From: TC-15 sp034437275
GTDB taxonomy: Bacteria; Chloroflexota; Anaerolineae; Aggregatilineales; Aggregatilineaceae
Reading direction: 5' to 3'
Assembly: GCA_034437275.1 (NCBI GenBank)
Contig: DAOTUD010000104.1
Location: 1-18,816 of the forward strand
DNA length: 18,816 nucleotides
A program made the position numbers and the translations under genes. Shown here piece by piece: positions 13,248 to 18,816 of the stretch. Position 1 is the first letter of the stretch. Every line of letters begins with the position of its first letter. The notes beneath the pieces are model-generated. The model was not told the origin of the DNA. It did no database searches and was given only the letters and a program-made list of their open reading frames with translations.

Positions 13248-16200
13248 ATGACCATTGGATTGATCGTGAAACGTATGCGGCGCGAGTGGCGGTCGCTGAC
13301 CATTCTGCTGATTGCGGTCTGCCTGCTCACCGGGTTTTTCGCGCTGGGGCCGTTCTACATCCGGGTGGTAACCGATGTGGGCCTCCAGTATGAACTGGAT
13401 AACGCCGACCCGGAAAGCCTGAAAATCAACCTGATCGTGGATAACGCCCCGCTCACCCCGGAATCGTTCCAGGTGGTGCGCGAGGAGTTAGGTAACCTGG
13501 CGGTCGACTACACCCACTACATCCGGGCCGACTTCACCGCGCCGACCACTGCCGTCGGGCAAAATGACGGCGGCCTGGCGACAGGGGGCTATATGTATCG
13601 CTACGGCGAGCCGATCACGGCTTTTTCGCCCCCCACCGACAACCTGTACCAGCCGTTCGCCTTTGACGACATGCCCGAACTGCTGGACCTGGTCGAGGGG
13701 CGCTGGCCGGTGCGCCTACCCCCGCCCAAAGAGGTCGCGCCGACCGGCATCGACGCCGAAGACGAACGGCGGCAGGTCGGCATCTACACGCGCGGCCAGG
13801 TCGAGGTGGTCATCACCCAGGCCGTCGCCGAGCGTACCGGGCTAGAACTGGGCAACCGCATCGTGCTCGCCCGCCCGGAAAACGACACCTACCGCACCGC
13901 GACGGTGGTCATCGTGGGTATTGTCACCCCCAAAGACCCCAACGCCCCGCTGTGGGAAGGGAACCGCACCTTCCTGGACGGCGTCGATATCGAGATCGGG
14001 CTGGGCACGTTCCGCTACGATTTCGGCATGGCGACCGTGCCTGCCGCCTACACCGACTGGCTGGCCGACGTGGTCCCCGGCAGCAGCTACATCTACAAGG
14101 TCGACACCGACACCGACGTGATCACCGCCGACAACATCAACGACGTCAACGGGCGGCTGCAAACGCTCCAGAACCGGCTGGACGCCTACCATCCGGGCTT
14201 TTCCGTGCTGACCGGGATCACCTCGATCCTGGAGCGCTTCACCCGCAGCGTCGAGGACACCGAAGGCCCGATCATCCTGCTTTCCGGCGCGATCCTGATC
14301 ATGATGCTCTACCACCTGATCAACACGGTGGCGCTGGTGCTGGAACAGCAAGGCGCGGAATGGAGCGGCATCGTCAGCCGGGGCGGCAGCGTGCCCCAGT
14401 TGCTCGTGATGCAGGTGCTCACGGTGGGGGTGCTGGCGCTGCTCGGCATGGTCGCCGGGCCGCTGATCAGCATCGGGTTTATGTACATTATGGAGAACGC
14501 CGGCCCGCTGTCGCAGGCGCTGGGCGATAACTCGCTGGCGCTGGGCGTGACCAACATCCCGACCGTCTCGCTCTACCTGAGCGTCGGGGCGGCGGTGGCG
14601 ACGCTGCTGGTGCTGACGCTGCCCGCCGTGCCCGCCGCGCGCAAGAGTCTGCTGCGGCTCAAGCAGCAGGTCTCGCGCCCGCCCACCACGCCCGCCTGGG
14701 CACGTTACGGGCTGGACGTGGTGCTGGCCGTGATCGGGATCGGCTTCATGCTGCGGCTGTACTACCTGGTTGGCGGCGACTTCGGCGATCTACTCAACAA
14801 CGTGATCGCCGCGCCGGGCGACGTGATCGAACTGATCGCCGATAACCTGAACCAGACCGGCGGCCTGAACGACCCGTTCAACCTGGCCGGGCCGGCGTTG
14901 ATCCTGACCGGAGCCGCGCTGCTGTGGCTGCGCCTGTTCCCGGCGCTGATGGAGAACGTGTCGCGCCTGTTCGATAGCAGCCGCCGCCTGACGACTCCGC
15001 TGGCCGTGTGGAACGTGGCCCGCGACCCGAGCCATTACGCGCAGCTCGTGCTGCTGTTGATCGGCACGCTGGCGCTGGGCACGGCCTCGCTGGGCCTGAC
15101 CGAAACCCGCGACCGCGGCGCGTGGAAGACTGCCCGCGAAGAAACCGGCGGCAGCGCGCGCGTCACGGTCGACCCGACGCGCATCCCAGAGGACGAATCG
15201 CTCCAGGATGTCGCCTGGGACCGGCTGCCGGGCGTGTCGGCGGCGACGCACTTCATGCACGTCACCGGCGATCCCGGCTCGGTGTCCGTCCTGGACCTGA
15301 ACATCATCGGGCTGGACCCGGACGCGGTGCCGGGCGACTTCGACGAAATGGCCGAGATCGCGGCCCTGCTGCGCGATGTCGACCTGCCGCCGCAGGGCGG
15401 GCTGGCGCTGCCCAAAGACGCCCGCTACCTGGAGCTGCAGGTCTACTCGATGCCGCCGGAGAACCCCGACGACCCCGATGTCACGGTGCAGTTCGTGGCC
15501 TACCTGCGCGACGCACGCGGCATCGTGTACGATGTGCCGGTCGTGATGGCGGGCGGGGTGGCGGTCGGCGACCTGCGCAGCAGCGACGACCAGGACGTCA
15601 CCATCCCCGCCACGCCGCCCGAACAGTGGCGCACCTTCGCAGGCGTGCTGCCCCAGACCGGCACCCCGCCCTATCGCCTGATGCGCCTCGGCGTGCGGAG
15701 CAGAAAATTCCTGGCCGGCGGCGATTCGGCCATCGACTTCGGCGCGCTGCAACACACCGTCTATATCGACCAGCTCACCACGCGCGACCTGTTGGGTGCA
15801 GCGGAGGTGCTGGACAGCTTCGAGAGCGACGCAAACCGCTGGGCGGCGGCCTCGTTCGCCAATCCCTACGCCCCCCCCTGGACCTCGAACGAAGAGAACG
15901 TGCTGAGCGTGCAGGGCATGGACTTCAGCGTGGTGCAGGACGCAGTGTCCCCCAGCGATGGGCCTGGCACGCTGCGGCTGGCGTACACCATCACCAACAC
16001 GCAGAAGGAGCCGAGCATCGCCGTCAACGAGCCGGACCCGGCCCCGGTGCCGGTCGTGGTCTCGCCCGGGTTCGCCGAGACGTTCGCCGGGCGCTCGACC
16101 TACCGCACCGCCGCCGACGAGCCGCTGCAACCCGGCGACTCCAAGCAGCTGCCGGATATCGAACTGGCGACCGGCTCGACGCGCTTCGACTACACCGTGC

Positions 16201-16865
16201 TGGGCGTCGTGGAGGACATCCCGTCCTTCAAGGACGGCGACCTGGTGATGGTCACCCATATCGATCTGGTGCAGCCGATCCTCAACGGGCACGCCGGCAG
16301 CCCCAACGACTATTTCGCCGCCAACGAGGCCTGGCTGGAACTGCCGGAGCGCAAGCCCGGCGACACCCTCAAGGCCGAGGTGAACGAGGTCCCCGGCGTG
16401 ACGGACGTGGTGTGGGCCTGGACGCGCTACGGCGAAATCCAGCGCGAGCCACTGCCCAGCGCCGTCGCGGGGATGCTGTTCGCCGGGTTCTGGATCAGCC
16501 TGGTGCTCAGCCTGCTGGACTTCGCGTTCTACCTGGTGGTCACCGCCCGCCAGCGCCTGTTCACCTTCGCGGTGCTGCGCTCGCTGGGCTGGAACGCCAG
16601 CCACATCTGGCGGCTGCTGTTCGTCGAGCAGATCGTGTTGATCACGCCGGCCCTGATCATCGGCTCGTTGATCGGCGCGGGGCTGGCCTACCTGCTGCTG
16701 CCGTTCCTGGCGCTGGTCGGTGGGGAGACGCTCACGCTGCCGCTGGGCGAGGTGATCAGCTTGTTGCTATCGCTGATTGTCTCGTTTACAGTCTTGATGG
16801 GTATCGCCGCGATCTTTTTGCGCCGCATGAGCGTCAACCAGGTTTTGCGGCTGGGCGAAGAATGA
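13248..16865 (+). CDS. Giant FtsX-type ABC transporter permease 3 (divergent)
   Basis: A 1205-residue protein with the same topology as its two neighbours but little sequence identity. Helices lie near residues 16-38, 341-363, 384-412, 438-460, 488-507, 545-564, 596-615, 1075-1100, 1124-1152 and 1166-1190. Ectodomains span 39-340 and 616-1074. The first ends in a predicted helical stalk (about 300-336, LQTLQNRLDAYHPG onward). The second contains strand-rich sequence and a segment LDSFESDANRWAAASF (855-870) that looks like the start of a carbohydrate-binding-module-like beta-sandwich. The last FtsX loop is RQRLFTFAVLRSLGWNASH, and the protein again ends in LRLGEE. GGAAAG (13235-13240) precedes the ATG. 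As the odd partner it may pair with either permease 1 or 2; that is inference. Confidence 0.85.
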   Translation: MTIGLIVKRMRREWRSLTILLIAVCLLTGFFALGPFYIRVVTDVGLQYELDNADPESLKINLIVDNAPLTPESFQVVREELGNLAVDYTHYIRADFTAPTTAVGQNDGGLATGGYMYRYGEPITAFSPPTDNLYQPFAFDDMPELLDLVEGRWPVRLPPPKEVAPTGIDAEDERRQVGIYTRGQVEVVITQAVAERTGLELGNRIVLARPENDTYRTATVVIVGIVTPKDPNAPLWEGNRTFLDGVDIEIGLGTFRYDFGMATVPAAYTDWLADVVPGSSYIYKVDTDTDVITADNINDVNGRLQTLQNRLDAYHPGFSVLTGITSILERFTRSVEDTEGPIILLSGAILIMMLYHLINTVALVLEQQGAEWSGIVSRGGSVPQLLVMQVLTVGVLALLGMVAGPLISIGFMYIMENAGPLSQALGDNSLALGVTNIPTVSLYLSVGAAVATLLVLTLPAVPAARKSLLRLKQQVSRPPTTPAWARYGLDVVLAVIGIGFMLRLYYLVGGDFGDLLNNVIAAPGDVIELIADNLNQTGGLNDPFNLAGPALILTGAALLWLRLFPALMENVSRLFDSSRRLTTPLAVWNVARDPSHYAQLVLLLIGTLALGTASLGLTETRDRGAWKTAREETGGSARVTVDPTRIPEDESLQDVAWDRLPGVSAATHFMHVTGDPGSVSVLDLNIIGLDPDAVPGDFDEMAEIAALLRDVDLPPQGGLALPKDARYLELQVYSMPPENPDDPDVTVQFVAYLRDARGIVYDVPVVMAGGVAVGDLRSSDDQDVTIPATPPEQWRTFAGVLPQTGTPPYRLMRLGVRSRKFLAGGDSAIDFGALQHTVYIDQLTTRDLLGAAEVLDSFESDANRWAAASFANPYAPPWTSNEENVLSVQGMDFSVVQDAVSPSDGPGTLRLAYTITNTQKEPSIAVNEPDPAPVPVVVSPGFAETFAGRSTYRTAADEPLQPGDSKQLPDIELATGSTRFDYTVLGVVEDIPSFKDGDLVMVTHIDLVQPILNGHAGSPNDYFAANEAWLELPERKPGDTLKAEVNEVPGVTDVVWAWTRYGEIQREPLPSAVAGMLFAGFWISLVLSLLDFAFYLVVTARQRLFTFAVLRSLGWNASHIWRLLFVEQIVLITPALIIGSLIGAGLAYLLLPFLALVGGETLTLPLGEVISLLLSLIVSFTVLMGIAAIFLRRMSVNQVLRLGEE

Positions 16866-16880
16866 TAGTTCCGTCGGTTT

Positions 16881-16919
16881 GTCGGGGCGCGGCGCGTGAT
16901 GTGCACCGTGCGCCCCGAC
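16881..16919 (+). other. Intercistronic stem-loop between permease 3 and ATPase 1
   Basis: A perfect 10-bp inverted repeat, GTCGGGGCGC (16881-16890) and GCGCCCCGAC (16910-16919), surrounds a 19-nt loop. It lies in the 94-bp gap between permease 3 and the ATPase genes. No T-run follows, so it is not a classical terminator. It could stabilise or process the message and so set the ATPase-to-permease ratio. Confidence 0.6.
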
Positions 16920-16959
16920 CACGCACGACGGTGTACATGTGATAGAGAGGTCGAGAAGA

Positions 16960-17907
16960 ATGATGAGTCAAAACCCAAACGCCATGCCCCAGACCGCACA
17001 AGACCCGGCCAGCGATAGCCCGGTCTTCATCGAGTGCGACAATCTGGTAAAAATCTACAAAGTCGCCGACCTGGAAGTTGTCGCGCTGCAGGGGCTGGAC
17101 CTGCTGGTCCGCGAGGGGGAGACGATGGCCCTGGTCGGCCCGTCCGGGTCGGGCAAGTCCACGTTGATGAACATCCTCGGCGGGCTGGACTTCCCCACCG
17201 CCGGGCGCGTGCGCGTCGGCACACACAACCTGCTGGAAATGACGCGCCGCGACCAGGTGCGCTACCGCCGCCACATGGTCGGCTTCGTGTGGCAGCAAAC
17301 CGCGCGGAACCTGCTGCCCTATTTGACGGCGCAGGAAAACGTCGAGCTGCCGATGTCGCTGGCCGGCTTCTCCGCCAAGGAGCGCCACCAGCGATCCGCC
17401 GAACTGCTGGACCTGGTGGGCCTGGGCGACCGCAAAGGCCACCGCCCGGACCGGCTGTCCGGCGGCGAGCAGCAGCGCGTCGCGATTGCGGTGGCGATGG
17501 CCAACCGCCCGGCGATGCTGCTGGCCGACGAGCCGACCGGCGAGGTCGACAGCGCGTCCGCCGAAGCGATCTTCCAGGCGCTGCGCGCGCTCAACGAGGA
17601 GTTCGGCGTGACGATCATCGTCGTCACCCACGACATGACGGTCGCCACGCGGGTGGACCGCGTGATCGGGATGCGCGACGGGCGCACCAGCACCGAGATT
17701 CTGCGCCGCCGCGAAGGCGATGTGGCGATCCACGAGGAAGAATACGCGATTCTGGACCGCGCCGGGCGCTTGCAGTTGCCCGAAGCGTACATCGACACGC
17801 TGGACATGGAAGACCGGGTCCGGCTGCGGTTGGAAGAAGATCACATTGGCGTGTGGCCGGAAAACACCGACCACGACGCACCAAGCAGCAATGGGCAGGA
17901 GCAATAA
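16960..17907 (+). CDS. ABC transporter ATP-binding protein 1 with AbrB-like C-terminal extension
   Basis: A 315-residue MacB/LolD-type ATPase. Walker A GPSGSGKST (60-68), Q-loop FVWQQ (109-113), signature LSGGEQQ (166-172), Walker B AMLLADEP with catalytic Glu (185-192) and switch His in VTHD (222-225) are all intact, so it should hydrolyse ATP. Relatives usually end near residue 230-250. Here about 70 more residues follow. Positions 262-300 match the AbrB/SpoVT swapped-hairpin pattern: ILDRAGRLQLP, then a six-residue gap, L-x3-D-x-VRL and a final HIGVWP. I chose the ATG at 16960 because GAGAGG and GAGAAG lie upstream; an in-frame GTG at 16939 would add seven residues. It is followed after 3 bp by ATPase 2. 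The ATPase call is certain; the extension assignment rests on motif reading. Confidence 0.93.
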   Translation: MMSQNPNAMPQTAQDPASDSPVFIECDNLVKIYKVADLEVVALQGLDLLVREGETMALVGPSGSGKSTLMNILGGLDFPTAGRVRVGTHNLLEMTRRDQVRYRRHMVGFVWQQTARNLLPYLTAQENVELPMSLAGFSAKERHQRSAELLDLVGLGDRKGHRPDRLSGGEQQRVAIAVAMANRPAMLLADEPTGEVDSASAEAIFQALRALNEEFGVTIIVVTHDMTVATRVDRVIGMRDGRTSTEILRRREGDVAIHEEEYAILDRAGRLQLPEAYIDTLDMEDRVRLRLEEDHIGVWPENTDHDAPSSNGQEQ

Positions 17908-17910
17908 CCG

Positions 17911-18648
17911 ATGAGCAACGGAAACTACACAAGCAGCCTGGAACCCGTCATCAGCATGGCAAACCTGGACCGGATTTATCACCTGGCCGGGGAAGACATC
18001 CACGCCGTGAACGACGTCACGCTGGACATCTGGCCGGGGCAAATGACGGCCATCGTCGGGCGCTCCGGCTCCGGCAAAACCACCCTGTTGAACCTGATCG
18101 CCGGGCTGGACGAACCCACCGCCGGCGAGGTGTGGGTGTTGGGGCGCAAGCTGAACACCATGCGCGAGAAAGAACGGCTGGAGCTGCGGCTGCACCAGTT
18201 GGGCTTCATCTTCCAGAGCTTCGGGCTGATGCCGCTGCTGACCGCGCGCGAGAACGTCAGCGTGCCGCTGCGGATGCGCACCATGCCCATCGACGAGCGC
18301 GAACACCGCATCGACGAGGCGCTGGAGTGGGTCGGCCTCAGCGAGCGCGCCTATCACCGCCCCTACGAACTCTCTGGCGGCGAGCAGCAGCGCGTCGCGA
18401 TTGCGCGCGCCCTGGCCGAAGGCCCGGCGCTGGTGCTGGCCGACGAGCCGACCGGCCAGCTCGACACGCGCACCGGGCGGCGCATCCTGGACTTGCTGCG
18501 GCGGCTGGTGGAGGAGCGCGGCGTCACGCTGTTGATCGTCACCCACGATCCGCAGGTGATGGCCGAAGCGGACATCGTCCACGAGCTGCAAGACGGGCAG
18601 TTGGTCGAATCGCGCGTGAAGGAAGGCGTCGCCGTCCCCGGGCGGTAG
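17911..18648 (+). CDS. ABC transporter ATP-binding protein 2 (MacB/LolD type)
   Basis: A 245-residue ATPase of normal length. Walker A GRSGSGKTT (50-58), Q-loop FIFQSFGLMP (99-108), signature LSGGEQQ (154-160), Walker B ALVLADEP with catalytic Glu (173-180), D-loop QLD and switch His in VTHD (210-213) are all present. The FQSFGLMPLLTARENV region is typical of ATPases that drive FtsX-like permeases. It starts 3 bp after ATPase 1, with AGGAG at 17897-17901, so the two are translated from one message and may form a heterodimer. It lacks the C-terminal extension of ATPase 1. The last visible gene of the cluster; a spacer with a repeat follows. Confidence 0.94.
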   Translation: MSNGNYTSSLEPVISMANLDRIYHLAGEDIHAVNDVTLDIWPGQMTAIVGRSGSGKTTLLNLIAGLDEPTAGEVWVLGRKLNTMREKERLELRLHQLGFIFQSFGLMPLLTARENVSVPLRMRTMPIDEREHRIDEALEWVGLSERAYHRPYELSGGEQQRVAIARALAEGPALVLADEPTGQLDTRTGRRILDLLRRLVEERGVTLLIVTHDPQVMAEADIVHELQDGQLVESRVKEGVAVPGR

Positions 18649-18700
18649 CGGACGCGACACGTGCCGATCATTGGGTCGTCCGGTATTAGAGCGTGTTATG

Positions 18701-18741
18701 AACTTACGCAGGCTGTTTACAGAGGATTGTTCCCGTAAGTT
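18701..18741 (+). other. Possible weak terminator after ATPase 2
   Basis: AACTTACG (18701-18708) pairs with CGTAAGTT (18734-18741) around a 25-nt loop, and a short T-run (18740-18743) sits at the 3' end. It lies about 50 bp after the last ATPase stop codon. The long loop and short T-run make it a weak terminator candidate. Its right arm overlaps the start of the intergenic repeat. Confidence 0.4.
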
Positions 18742-18816
18742 TTACCCCTCCCTAAATCCCTCCCCGTAAACGGAGAGGGACTTGCGCCTCCCCCCTTTCT
18801 CCGCGTGCGGGGAAAG
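18739..18816 (+). repeat. Palindromic intergenic repeat, copy 3, cut by window end
   Basis: The left half repeats copy 2 nearly base for base: GTTTTACCCCTCCCT, then ATCCCTCCCCGT, then AACGGAGAGGGACTT. It then diverges and returns to a CTCCGCGTGCGGGGA stem before the window ends. This shows the element is dispersed and sits at both a gene gap inside the cluster and the cluster's end. Confidence 0.7.

Noticed and set aside
14790..16604. 604-residue minus-strand frame opposite permease 3, and the 608-residue frame at 16834-18660
   Set aside because: Both lie opposite genes with unmistakable permease or ATPase motifs and have shadow-type composition.

Overview
The window is high-GC bacterial chromosomal DNA, densely coding apart from a few intergenic blocks of 250-450 bp. 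The gene content suggests Chloroflexota (Anaerolineae-like): two four-domain S1 proteins, bS21, an IF-1 close to the usual bacterial form, and very large FtsX-type permeases. The taxon is inferred from gene style, not from a marker comparison.

Left part (1-5083), all genes on the minus strand. In transcription order (right to left) it holds an S1-domain protein with a very long acidic tail (3530-5083), a second four-S1-domain protein (1892-3124), ribosomal protein bS21 (1448-1645), initiation factor IF-1 (1099-1347), a DUF402 protein (600-1094) and a PH-domain membrane protein cut by the window edge (1-466). Four of the six proteins belong to the mRNA-recruitment and initiation side of the 30S subunit. 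The shorter S1 gene has a perfect consensus sigma-70 promoter, then a leader of about 240 nt with an early Shine-Dalgarno-like sequence and a strong intrinsic terminator just before the start codon. That layout suggests regulated read-through.

A 435-bp divergent region (5084-5518) separates this block from a plus-strand cluster (5519-18648). The cluster encodes three giant FtsX-type ABC permeases of 1233, 1216 and 1205 residues and two MacB/LolD-type ATPases. Permeases 1 and 2 are tandem paralogues, nearly identical in some membrane segments and divergent outside; permease 3 is more distant. Each has about ten transmembrane helices, two large extracytoplasmic domains and the same C-terminal residues LRLGEE. 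ATPase 1 carries a C-terminal extension that resembles an AbrB/SpoVT swapped-hairpin domain, the most unusual protein feature here. No adaptor, substrate-binding lipoprotein or regulator lies in the window, so the substrate is unknown.

A palindromic intergenic repeat about 105 bp long, with gttttaccc-type ends, lies between permeases 1 and 2. It recurs after ATPase 2, where the window edge cuts it. No tRNA, rRNA, CRISPR array, prophage or intact insertion sequence was seen.
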